Of a stretch of 64,000 nucleotides of DNA, positions 24,926 through 32,520 are shown in pieces. This DNA comes from Labedella gwakjiensis (GTDB lineage Bacteria > Actinomycetota > Actinomycetes > Actinomycetales > Microbacteriaceae): NCBI RefSeq assembly GCF_003014675.1, contig NZ_PYAU01000001.1, forward strand, positions 1,116,001-1,180,000, written 5' to 3'. Positions within the stretch are counted from its first letter, which is position 1; every line of letters starts with the position of its first letter. The notes beneath the pieces are model-generated. The model saw only the letters and a list, made by a program, of their open reading frames with translations. It had not been told where the DNA came from and made no database searches. The translations under genes and the position numbers were made by a program.

Positions 24926-25860
24926 CAGACGTTCGGGATCGAGGCCAGCGTCTTCCGCGCGGCGATGAGGCCCGTGATGATCTCCTTGCGCTTGGCGTCC
25001 ACGTCGCCCTCGCCGTACTCGTACATTCCGCCGTTCGACTTGAAGCCGAGCTGGCCGGCGGCGATCTTGTCCTTGATGAACTCCGGGGTGTCCGTGCTGT
25101 TGTCGAGGTCCTTGTTGAGGTAGCTCGAGACCGCCTGGTAGATGTCGAGGCCGGCCATGTCGAGCAGGCGCGTAGGGCCGACGACGGAGAGCTTGTAGCC
25201 GATGCCCCATTTCACGCACGCGTCGAGGCCCTCTGGCGTGACGATGCCCTCTTCGAGGAGCGCCATGCACTCGCGGAGGATCGCGTAGAGCACGCGGTTC
25301 TCCACGAAGCCGGGGATCTCCTTCTCGAGAACGGGCACGTAGTTGAACGCCTTCACGATCTCGATGAGCCGGTCGACGTGCTCCGGAGCGGTCGCGTTGC
25401 CGGGGATCACCTCGATCATGGGGATGAGGTGCGGCGGGTTCGACCAGTGCATGCCGATGAGGCGCGCGGGCACCGTCATCGACTCCGCCATCGTGCTGAT
25501 GGGGATGCCGGACGTGTTCGTGGCGATGATGACGTCGTCGCCGATGCGCGCCTCGAGGTCGGCGAGAACCGAGCGCTTGAGCTCGAGCTTCTCGGGGACG
25601 GCCTCGATGATGAGCTCGGTGTCGGCGAGCGCCGCGTCGAGGTCGGTGCCGAACGTGACGGATCCGCCGGGGGCCGACGGGGAGTCGACGGCCTCGAGGA
25701 CGCCGCGCACCATGTCGTACGCAGCCTCGGCGCGCGTGATGGCGTCGGCGGAGATGTCGTACAGGCGCACGGTGGCGCCGGCGCGGGCGAGGGTGGCGGC
25801 GATGCCCGGGCCCATGGTGCCCGAACCGATGACGGTGGCGATCGTGGGGAGACTGCTCAT
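24925..25860 (-). CDS. 5-Formyl-3-hydroxy-2-methylpyridine-4-carboxylate 5-dehydrogenase (3-hydroxyacyl-CoA-dehydrogenase fold)
   Basis: A 311-residue NAD enzyme that oxidises the 5-formyl group of the pyridine intermediate to the dicarboxylate. The Rossmann loop is IGSGTMGPGIAATLARAG (11-28). The active site GMHWSNPPHLIPMIEVI carries His138 and Glu150, one off from the His137/Glu149 pair I recall in the M. loti enzyme. The GFVENRVLYAILRE and SWGIGYK-like KWGIGYKLSVVGP segments follow. M. loti FHMPC dehydrogenase is described as a dismutase that can also interconvert FHMPC and 4-pyridoxate. That matters here because no separate 4-pyridoxate dehydrogenase is visible. Without context it would be mistaken for a fatty-acid enzyme. 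Confidence 0.9.
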   Translation of the reverse strand: MSSLPTIATVIGSGTMGPGIAATLARAGATVRLYDISADAITRAEAAYDMVRGVLEAVDSPSAPGGSVTFGTDLDAALADTELIIEAVPEKLELKRSVLADLEARIGDDVIIATNTSGIPISTMAESMTVPARLIGMHWSNPPHLIPMIEVIPGNATAPEHVDRLIEIVKAFNYVPVLEKEIPGFVENRVLYAILRECMALLEEGIVTPEGLDACVKWGIGYKLSVVGPTRLLDMAGLDIYQAVSSYLNKDLDNSTDTPEFIKDKIAAGQLGFKSNGGMYEYGEGDVDAKRKEIITGLIAARKTLASIPNV

Positions 25861-25913
25861 GACGTGGCTCTCTTTCGCGGGTGGGGACTGGTGGAGTGGT
25901 CTGGCGGGACGGG

Positions 25914-26693
25914 TCAGATGCCCGGCGGGAGGGCGATCGGCGAGATGCCGAGGCCGAACGCGGCCTCCACCCGATCGAGGCGGCGGTTGAAGAAGGTCCA
26001 GAAGTTGTGCTGGGCCTTCGCCGGGTAGATGCGGTCGAACTTCTCCTTCGTCTCCTCGGCGTCCGGCTCGAGGGGCGAGAAGCCCGATGCCTTGAGGTCG
26101 ACCTGGAAGCGCGCGGCCTTCTCGAGGAAGATGCCCGTGAGCGTCACCTCGGCCACGGTGCTGCCGACGAAGGCGACGCCGTGGTTGGCGAGGAGGAGCG
26201 CCTGCGCGTCGCCGAGCGCCTGCGCGGCCGAGACACCGAGCGGCACGGTCGTGATGATGTGGCTCGTCTCGGCGAAGCGCGGAACACCCTCGTACGCGAA
26301 CCACACGCCGTGGTTGTTGTACGGCTTGAGGGTCTCGTCCGATGCGCCGAGCACCGTCGAGTAGTGGGCGTGCGAGTGACCGACGAAGTTGACGTCGGGG
26401 CGCGCCTTCATGATCTCGGCGTGCAGCGGCCACTCGAGGTGGCGCAGGCCGGTGCCCTCGAGAACGGCACCGTCGAAGTCGATGAGGATGAAGTCGTCGC
26501 CCTCCACCTCGCTGAGCGCGAGGTTGCCGCGCTTCAGCCAGAGGCCGCGGCCGAACGGGTCCCGGAACGAGAGGTGGCCCATCGACATGTCGCCGTGGCC
26601 CTCCAGCTCGAGGATCCGGTGCGCCCGCGCGACGTCCGCGAGGATGCTGGCGATGGACTGGTCTTCGAAGTACGGGTTGTGCGAGTAGGTCAC
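25914..26693 (-). CDS. 3-Hydroxy-2-methylpyridine-4,5-dicarboxylate 4-decarboxylase (class II aldolase fold)
   Basis: A 259-residue metal enzyme of the class II aldolase/adducin family. The metal ligands are visible as Glu87 (HLEWPLHAE), His106 and His108 (GHSHAHYS) and His171 (LANHGVAFVG). In M. loti the equivalent gene product is a Mn-dependent decarboxylase that removes the 4-carboxylate of the pyridine dicarboxylate. Assignment rests on the fold plus its place between the FHMPC dehydrogenase and the ring-cleaving oxygenase; a sugar-phosphate aldolase role is unlikely here. GTG start with AGGAG 5 bases upstream. Confidence 0.85.
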   Translation of the reverse strand: MTYSHNPYFEDQSIASILADVARAHRILELEGHGDMSMGHLSFRDPFGRGLWLKRGNLALSEVEGDDFILIDFDGAVLEGTGLRHLEWPLHAEIMKARPDVNFVGHSHAHYSTVLGASDETLKPYNNHGVWFAYEGVPRFAETSHIITTVPLGVSAAQALGDAQALLLANHGVAFVGSTVAEVTLTGIFLEKAARFQVDLKASGFSPLEPDAEETKEKFDRIYPAKAQHNFWTFFNRRLDRVEAAFGLGISPIALPPGI

Positions 26694-26734
26694 GGGACTC
26701 CTCTTATCTGTCGGGTGTGCGAGCGGTCGGCGGG

Positions 26735-27313
26735 TCAGGCGCCGGTCACGTCGGCCACGGTCATACCGCCGACGCGGGCGTTCACCCGGCCGCCGGTGGC
26801 CACGGCAGCGATGACGACGATCTCGTCCGGGCGCGGGGCGTCCGGGAGCGTGATCGTGATCGCGTCGTAGTGCGACCGCACGTAGACCTCATCCTTGTAC
26901 GCGAGCGGCACATCGATCGAGGTCCCCGTGCCTGCGACCTTCGTGGCGGAGGAGATCCAGGCCTCTCCACCGCCGACGGCTGCACGGAGGGCGTTGCCGA
27001 ACACGGTCGTGACGCAGGCCACGATGTGCTCCTGCTCGCCGTTGACTCCGACGAGGCCGCCCTTGCCGTAGCTCTCCACGGGACGACCGCCGAGCAGGGC
27101 GACGGCGCGTTCGCCGAGCTCGCGCCCGAGGCCCTCGCTCGCGTCGGTGAGGGGCGAGAGGTCCTCCACCCAGCGCCCGGCGAACGGGTTGCGGAACACG
27201 ACCGCGACGGCCGCCTTCACGAGGGGCTGCTCGGGGGCCGGACCGAGCTCGTGCACGGTCTCCTGGACGAAGGAGTGCCAGGCGCGGACGGCGTAGATCG
27301 AATCGATGGTCAT
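26735..27313 (-). CDS. AA_synth-family protein (PF06684/DUF1185) in the B6 operon
   Basis: A 192-residue cytoplasmic protein of the so-called amino acid synthesis family, with the typical segments YGKGGLVGVNGEQEHIVACVTTVFGNALR and GGEAWISSATKVAGTGTSIDVPLAYKDEVYVRSHYD in part. Despite its name, no reaction is established for the family to my knowledge. It overlaps the oxygenase gene by 4 bases, so it is made together with it. That argues for a role in the pathway, perhaps handling an unstable ring-opened intermediate (inference). Confidence 0.85.
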   Translation of the reverse strand: MTIDSIYAVRAWHSFVQETVHELGPAPEQPLVKAAVAVVFRNPFAGRWVEDLSPLTDASEGLGRELGERAVALLGGRPVESYGKGGLVGVNGEQEHIVACVTTVFGNALRAAVGGGEAWISSATKVAGTGTSIDVPLAYKDEVYVRSHYDAITITLPDAPRPDEIVVIAAVATGGRVNARVGGMTVADVTGA

Positions 27314-28449
27314 GGGGTCGTCACCTCGTGTCGCTGGGGGTCGGTCGGGTTGTAGAGGGCCGTGCGGATGCTGTCGCCGACGAACTGGTTGCCCTTCGCC
27401 ATCTCGCGGGTGTCGGCGTACCACTGCGAGCGGTCCTGGGCGAGGTCGGTGATGGGGCGCTCGAGGCGCTCCCACTCACGGAGGGCTTCCGGCATGTCGT
27501 CGGTCGCGGCTGTGGCCGCGGCGGCGAGGGTCCACGCGTTCTGCATCGCGGTGCCGGCACCCTGCGCGAGCGCGGGACACATCGCGTGGGCGGAGTCGCC
27601 GATGAGCGCGACCTTGCCCTCCGTCCAGCGGTCGAGGCGCGTGGTCTGGTAGCCGTAGTAGCGGCCGGGGATGCGGGCGGCGTCCTCGAGGACGGGGGCG
27701 AGCTGCGGGAACACGGACGTCCACAGCTCGAGGTCGATCGGCACGCGCGAACCATCGGCGTCGGCGGACGGCGACATGAGCGCGATGTAGAGCTCCTCGT
27801 CGTTCGCCGGCGTGTAGAGGATGCGGAGCACGCGGGGGTCGAGGTTCCAGAAGTCGATGACGTTGTCCCACTCGGTGTCCGGTTCGAGCGCCTGCAGCTC
27901 GGCCTTGCGGCGAGGGACGAGGAAGCGCGTGATGCCGTCGCCCGACCGCTCGCGCTTGAGGGGGATCCCGAGCGAATCGCGCACGGCCGAGCCGACGCCG
28001 TCCGCACCGACCACGAGGTCGGCCTCGGCCGTCTCCCCCGAGGCGAACGTGACCGTGCCGTCGGCGGTGGCGCCGACCACCTCCGATCCGGCGATGACCT
28101 CGACGCCCGACTCGCGCGCCGCCGTGAGCAGGCTCGCGTGGAGGTGGGGCCGCGTCATGGTGCGCCAGCGCACGCCCTCGAGCGTCTCCTGCGACTGGAT
28201 GACGTTGTTCATCCGCGTCTCATACGCCGGCGGGGTCATCGAGCGCGAGGCGAGATCGGGTCCGGCGCCGATGCGATCGAGCACCTGGAGGCTGTTGTTC
28301 CAGAGCACGATGCCGGCGCCCTCGGCGCGCAGCTCGCGCGCACGCTCGTGCACCCGCACGCTCCAGCCCATCTGGGCGAGGGCCGTGGCCACGGTCAATC
28401 CGGCGAAACCCCCGCCGGAGATCTCGGCACGTCGTCGGCTGTCGGTCAT
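27310..28449 (-). CDS. 2-Methyl-3-hydroxypyridine-5-carboxylate oxygenase (FAD, ring-cleaving)
   Basis: A 379-residue flavin monooxygenase, the same length as the M. loti enzyme (MHPCO). The FAD loop is ISGGGFAGLTVATALAQMGW (about 10-29). The DG motif is VVGADGVGSAVRDSLG, and the GD motif is KVALIGDSAHAMCPALAQGAG in part. Runs such as GAGI-LW-N, MTRPHLHA-L and WNLDPRVLRILY match what I recall of MHPCO. It adds both oxygen atoms to the pyridine ring and opens it to acetamidomethylene succinate. A generic annotation would be salicylate hydroxylase-like, but the neighbours fix the substrate. Confidence 0.92.
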   Translation of the reverse strand: MTDSRRRAEISGGGFAGLTVATALAQMGWSVRVHERARELRAEGAGIVLWNNSLQVLDRIGAGPDLASRSMTPPAYETRMNNVIQSQETLEGVRWRTMTRPHLHASLLTAARESGVEVIAGSEVVGATADGTVTFASGETAEADLVVGADGVGSAVRDSLGIPLKRERSGDGITRFLVPRRKAELQALEPDTEWDNVIDFWNLDPRVLRILYTPANDEELYIALMSPSADADGSRVPIDLELWTSVFPQLAPVLEDAARIPGRYYGYQTTRLDRWTEGKVALIGDSAHAMCPALAQGAGTAMQNAWTLAAAATAATDDMPEALREWERLERPITDLAQDRSQWYADTREMAKGNQFVGDSIRTALYNPTDPQRHEVTTP

Positions 28450-28510
28450 GTGGTGATCCCATCTGTTCTGTGCATGGCGTGCTGTCGTCCTGTGTGTTCC
28501 GGCGCCGGTC

Positions 28511-29647
28511 CTAGCCGGCGGCGCCCGCGCCGAGTCGGATGACCGAGAGCCCGAGGACCTCCGCGGTCGTCACGGCGCAGTCCTTGCCGGCCGGGCCCGC
28601 GAACTCCTCCGCTCCCTGCGGCGTGTGGTACCGCCAGCCGTCGCCGCGGCCGACCCCCACGATCGCCGCGCGGGCGACCTGTGAGACGTTGCCGAAGTCG
28701 GTGGCGAAGCCGAGTGGCGGCGGGTCGGCGATGAAGGTGCGTCCGGCCGCCGTGAAGGCGTCGCCCACGACGGCGGTTACGGCGGCGTCGGGGCGCACCG
28801 GCAGGATGGCTGCCGAGCTCGTCCAGGTCGCGGGTCCGAGGCGGTCGTGGAGTTCCGCGACACGGGACTCGAGCTCGTCCTCGGTCCAGGCGAACACGAG
28901 GAACTCAGCCGTGAAGGTCATGCCGGCCGACTCCTCCACGTCGCCGTCCATCGAGACGGACTCGATGATGAGCGTGGCCGGGTCCATGGCCTCGGAGATC
29001 CCCGAGACGGCGGCGAGGGCGGCGAGCGGGGTCGAGACGACGTCGCGGCGCAGGGTGCGGATGCCGACGACCGTCGCGGTCTCCCGGCGCATCCAGAGGG
29101 AGGCGGGCCACACGGTGTCGATGAACTCGGGGTGCGGGTAGAGGACCACGTCGATGTCGTCGAAGACGCCGCGATCGGCGGCGAGCGCCTTGCCGCTGCC
29201 GAGCTCGCGCGTTCGGGGCGAGTGGATCTCGTCGGCCGGGCAGCCCACGATCACGACGGTGCCGGTGAGCTGCTCGCGGACGGCGGCGAGCGCGAGGGCC
29301 GCGCCGATCACGCCACCGGCCTGCGGACCGTGTCCGCATGAGTGGACGGGTTCGACCGCACCGGCATCGTTCTTCGAGGCGGGCGCGTCGTACACCGCGA
29401 TGAGGCCGACCGTCGTGCCGGGCGACCCGAGCTGGAGCTCGGCCCGGAAGGCCGTGGGCATGCCGACGATCCCCTCGCTGACGGTGTAACCCGCGTCGCG
29501 GAGACGGGCGGTCAGATGGCCGGCGCTCTCGGTCTCCTCGTGGGCGAGCTCGGCGTGCGCGGTGATCGCGTCGACGATCTCGTGGATCGTCGGGGTCGCG
29601 GCGACCACCGCGTCCCTGAAGCGCCCGTCGTGCGATTCGACAGCCAT
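28511..29647 (-). CDS. M20-family amidohydrolase, first gene of the lower B6 operon
   Basis: A 378-residue zinc peptidase-like hydrolase of the AbgB/M20D kind. Visible are the Glu-rich N-terminus (HAELAHEETESAGHL), the metal-binding HSCGHG, GCPADE with the catalytic acid, and a dimerisation insert in the middle. It heads the minus-strand operon, 61 bases before the oxygenase. The published B6 pathway has no step that needs a second amidase. It may act on AAMS or a side product, or on an amide-linked or conjugated B6 form (inference). Confidence 0.82.
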   Translation of the reverse strand: MAVESHDGRFRDAVVAATPTIHEIVDAITAHAELAHEETESAGHLTARLRDAGYTVSEGIVGMPTAFRAELQLGSPGTTVGLIAVYDAPASKNDAGAVEPVHSCGHGPQAGGVIGAALALAAVREQLTGTVVIVGCPADEIHSPRTRELGSGKALAADRGVFDDIDVVLYPHPEFIDTVWPASLWMRRETATVVGIRTLRRDVVSTPLAALAAVSGISEAMDPATLIIESVSMDGDVEESAGMTFTAEFLVFAWTEDELESRVAELHDRLGPATWTSSAAILPVRPDAAVTAVVGDAFTAAGRTFIADPPPLGFATDFGNVSQVARAAIVGVGRGDGWRYHTPQGAEEFAGPAGKDCAVTTAEVLGLSVIRLGAGAAG

Positions 29648-29670
29648 GGGCGGCCCCTCCCCGTCAGTTG

Positions 29671-29708
29671 ATTATTACTATGTAGATCGGATTGTCATCA
29701 TATGATGA
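29671..29708 (-). promoter_or_regulatory. Promoter and palindromic operator of the lower B6 operon
   Basis: On the minus strand, ATGACA (-35; plus 29693-29698) and AATAAT (-10; 29671-29676) are 16 bases apart. A perfect 14-base palindrome, TCATCATATGATGA (29695-29708), covers the -35 box, so binding of a repressor there would block the operon. The IclR protein at 7.2-8.1 kb is one candidate; the divergent BLUF gene begins 158 bases away and could share the region. Confidence 0.55.
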
Positions 29709-29865
29709 ACCATCGACGATTCTTCAACACGGCGGGAAATGTAACAAGCCCTTAATAGACGCCGGCCTGACCCGCACGGCGACCCGACGCAAGGGGTTCG
29801 CCCGTACCCGCGCGGGTGCGAAGCTGTCCGAGGATGAGGGCCACCGACCCGACCGGAGGAGATCG

Positions 29866-30285
29866 ATGCTGTCGATCGTTTACTCGAGCAAGGCCACCGA
29901 GGCGTTCGAGGAAGCGCACCTCGTCGACGTGCTCCTGCGCAGCCGCCGGAACAACCGCAGGCTCGCCCTCTCCGGCATGCTCATCTACCGCGACGGCTAC
30001 TTCCTCCAGGCCATCGAAGGCCCCGAGGCGGAACTCCGCGAGCGGATGACCCGGATCGCCGCCGACCCGCGCCACTCCGACATCGCCGTCCTCCTCGAGG
30101 AGACGATCGATGAGCGCATGTTCCCCGCCTGGACGATGGGCTTCCAGGAGACCGACGCGCAAGCCGGTGACCCCGCGCCCGGACTGCAGGCCGTGTTCGA
30201 CGACATCGCCGCCGGGCGTGACCCCGTCGAGACCGTTCCGTCGCTGCGCGAGGTGATCCGGAGGTTCCAGAGCGACTCACGCTGA
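29866..30285 (+). CDS. BLUF-domain blue-light sensor
   Basis: A 139-residue protein that is almost entirely one BLUF domain, which binds FAD and signals blue light through a hydrogen-bond switch. The photocycle residues are present: Tyr6 (SIVYSS), Asn30, Gln48 (GYFLQAIEG) and Trp89 (FPAWTMGF). There is no output domain, so it must act by protein contact. GGAGGA lies 5 bases before the ATG. It is divergent from the lower B6 operon; its target is unknown. Confidence 0.9.
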   Translation: MLSIVYSSKATEAFEEAHLVDVLLRSRRNNRRLALSGMLIYRDGYFLQAIEGPEAELRERMTRIAADPRHSDIAVLLEETIDERMFPAWTMGFQETDAQAGDPAPGLQAVFDDIAAGRDPVETVPSLREVIRRFQSDSR

Positions 30286-30305
30286 CACGCCCTGCCCTGT
30301 ATCAG

Positions 30306-30323
30306 CCCGCCGCTCGCGGCGGG
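30306..30323 (+). terminator. Hairpin after the BLUF gene
   Basis: CCCGCCG and CGGCGGG pair perfectly (7 bp) around a CTCG loop, 20 bases after the BLUF stop and 62 bases before the next gene. Confidence 0.5.
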
Positions 30324-30385
30324 GGTGGTGGCGTCCCGGTCGATCGTCCTGTTTGCTGGACGGACACCGATCGAGGAGCGCGCGC

Positions 30386-31528
30386 ATGGGGTTGTTCAAC
30401 AGTAAAGACACTCAGGTGACGAGGGACGATGCGCCACCGAGCGTCACGAAACCTCCGGCGACGCTCTGGAGCGACGGCTTCGGCAAGCTCGCGACGCGGT
30501 GCGTGCAGATCATCGCGATCCTCATCGTCGTGATCGGCATCGTCTTCGCGATCACACAGCTCTCGCTCGTGTTCATCCCCGTCGCGATCGCCCTCATCCT
30601 CGCGGCGGCGTTCCACCCGGTGATGCACGCGATGCGGAAGAAGATCCCCTCGATCCTCGCCACGTGGATCGCGCTCATCGGCATCGTCATCGTGCTGGGC
30701 GGCGTGGGCTGGCTCATCGTCACGGCCGTGCGGAACCAGCTCGACGAGCTCATCGACTCCGCGGCCGAGGGCATCGACAAGCTGCACGACTACATCCTCA
30801 CGCTGCCGTTCTCCATCAGCGAGGAGCAGATCACGGGCTTCCGCGACAGCGCGGTCGACTTCCTCACGAGCAGCCAGTTCGGCAGCGGAGCGCTCGCCGG
30901 CGTGGGGGCCGCGAGCAACTTCTTCGTGGGCCTGTTCCTCATGATCGTGCTGCTGTTCTTCTTCCTGAAGGACGGACCGAAGATCTGGGAGTTCCTGCTG
31001 CGGCCGTTCACGGGCGAGCAGTACGAGCGCGCTCGTCGCATCGGCGACAAGTCCGTCACGACGCTCGGCGGGTACGTGCGCGGCACCGCGGCCGTCGCGG
31101 CGGTCGACGCGATCGGCATCGGCCTCGTGCTCTTCTTCCTGGGTGTGCCGCTCGCGCTCCCGCTCGCCGTGATGGTGTTCGTTCTCGCGTTCATCCCCCT
31201 CGTGGGTGCGACGCTCGCCGGAGCGCTCGCGGTGCTCGTGGCCCTCGTGGCGAACGACCCGATCACCGCCGTCTGGGTGCTCGTGGCCGTGATCGCGGTG
31301 AACCAGCTGGAGGGCAACTTCCTGCAGCCGATCCTCATGGGCCGCTCGCTCAAGCTGCACCCGCTCGTCATCCTGGTGGCGCTGACCGCCGGAACGATCC
31401 TCGGCGGCATCGTCGGCGCGGTGCTGTCGGTGCCGATCGCCGCGGTGGCGTGGGGCATCATCTCGGTGTGGAACGGCGAGAACGAACCGGCCTGGCCCGC
31501 GAAGCAGAAGCGCCCAGAGCCCTCCTGA
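30386..31528 (+). CDS. AI-2E family transporter (permease)
   Basis: A 380-residue membrane protein with about seven to eight hydrophobic segments and the family pattern: a double helix near the start (IIAILIVVIGIVFAITQLS), a soluble middle (about 125-195) and the conserved C-terminal ISL-like region NQLEGNFLQPILMGRSLKLHPL. Family members export autoinducer-2 or exchange ions and small molecules; the substrate cannot be told. GAGGAG precedes the ATG. It ends at a long perfect hairpin shared with the convergent TetR gene. Confidence 0.88.
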   Translation: MGLFNSKDTQVTRDDAPPSVTKPPATLWSDGFGKLATRCVQIIAILIVVIGIVFAITQLSLVFIPVAIALILAAAFHPVMHAMRKKIPSILATWIALIGIVIVLGGVGWLIVTAVRNQLDELIDSAAEGIDKLHDYILTLPFSISEEQITGFRDSAVDFLTSSQFGSGALAGVGAASNFFVGLFLMIVLLFFFLKDGPKIWEFLLRPFTGEQYERARRIGDKSVTTLGGYVRGTAAVAAVDAIGIGLVLFFLGVPLALPLAVMVFVLAFIPLVGATLAGALAVLVALVANDPITAVWVLVAVIAVNQLEGNFLQPILMGRSLKLHPLVILVALTAGTILGGIVGAVLSVPIAAVAWGIISVWNGENEPAWPAKQKRPEPS

Positions 31529-31539
31529 CCCCTCCCCCA

Positions 31540-31597
31540 CCCCAAAAAGATCGCGATACAGCCCCAAATTTCGGGCTGTATCGCGATCTTTTTGGGG
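31540..31597. repeat. 25-bp perfect-stem hairpin between convergent genes
   Basis: Positions 31540-31564 (CCCCAAAAAGATCGCGATAC...) are the exact inverse of 31573-31597, with an 8-base loop CAAATTTC. The element lies 12 bases after the AI-2E permease stop and 25 before the TetR stop. With A/T runs at both outer ends it can act as an intrinsic terminator in both directions. The unusual length and perfection of the stem suggest a mobile or repeated element rather than a simple terminator. Confidence 0.85.
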
Positions 31598-31621
31598 TCT
31601 TGGGGGGTGTGGGGAGGGGGG

Positions 31622-32329
31622 TCAGGCGGGGAGGGGGAGGATGAGGGCGAGGTAGTCGCGGAGGGCCGCAGCCATGTCGACGGCGTCCGCGTCGTACAAC
31701 CACTGCAACTGGATGCCGTCCCACAACGCGATGATCGTCGCGGCGGCGATCGCCGGGTCCACGCCGTCGCGGAGCAGACCCAGGTCGCGCAAGCGCTCGA
31801 GGTCCACGACGTAGCCCGCCCGCATGCGCGCGAATCGCTCCGCGAAGTAGTCGCGCCCCGGATGATCGTCCGTGACCCCTTCCCCCACGAGCACCGCATA
31901 CAGCTGGATGACGCCGGGGACCCCCTCGTTGAACGATGCCTGCGTCGTGATGAGGTCCGCGAAGCGCACGGCCGGGATCCGTGGATCCTCCGCCGCGAGC
32001 CCCCGGAGTGCGTCAGGGGCGAGCACGGGTTCGACCGCATCCCGGCTCGCGATGACGGCGAGGAACAGCTCCTCCTTCGACGGGAAGTGATGGAGCAGGG
32101 TCGTCTGGCTCATCCCCACCCGTTCCGCGACCTCGCGGAGAGAGGCGGCTCGGAACCCGCGGGTCGCGAACACGTCGAACGCCGCCGCGACGATCGCGCG
32201 GCGGCGCTCCGCCGACTTGGCATACGGGCCGCGGCGACGACGAACCGCGGGCACCTCGGCGGGCGGGTCCGCGGGCGCCTCGGCGGGCGGCTCCGCCACG
32301 CGCAGGGCGCCGTCATCGGGTGCACTCAT
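31622..32329 (-). CDS. TetR/AcrR-family repressor
   Basis: A 235-residue regulator. A Pro/Ala/Glu-rich leader is followed by the HTH (AIVAAAFDVFATRGFRAASL, then VAERVGMSQTTLLHHFPSKEEL), and the C-terminal ligand domain is typical of AcrR-like proteins. The ATG at 32329 was chosen because upstream sequence is low-complexity and contains the operator. It is divergent from the sugar importer / beta-galactosidase operon and a matching palindrome lies between them, so it is the likely repressor of that operon. Confidence 0.88.
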   Translation of the reverse strand: MSAPDDGALRVAEPPAEAPADPPAEVPAVRRRRGPYAKSAERRRAIVAAAFDVFATRGFRAASLREVAERVGMSQTTLLHHFPSKEELFLAVIASRDAVEPVLAPDALRGLAAEDPRIPAVRFADLITTQASFNEGVPGVIQLYAVLVGEGVTDDHPGRDYFAERFARMRAGYVVDLERLRDLGLLRDGVDPAIAAATIIALWDGIQLQWLYDADAVDMAAALRDYLALILPLPA

Positions 32330-32432
32330 GGGCGTCACCAGCCTCTCGGTTCGGGTTCCGTGGCGGTCGTTCCGGCCTGGGCGCCCCTCGTCGTCCCCGC
32401 CGGTCAGGCCGCCAGCGTAGCGCAGACGAATT

Positions 32433-32448
32433 TCGAGTGACCACTCGA
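32433..32448. promoter_or_regulatory. TetR-type operator upstream of the sugar operon
   Basis: TCGAGTG-AC-CACTCGA is a perfect 16-base palindrome, 104 bases before the TetR start and 73 bases before the binding-protein gene. It fits the size and form of TetR-family operators. Confidence 0.6.
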
Positions 32449-32520
32449 TTTCCGTGTTAGCGTGAGCGTACTCCGGCGGACCAGCGTCCGTCACGCCACC
32501 ACGATGAAGTGAAGAGGCAG

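Noticed and set aside
24925-26693. Fatty-acid 3-hydroxyacyl-CoA dehydrogenase and fuculose-phosphate-type aldolase
   Set aside because: No acyl-CoA or sugar genes surround them; active-site residues and the neighbouring ring-cleaving oxygenase and hydrolase fit B6 degradation.
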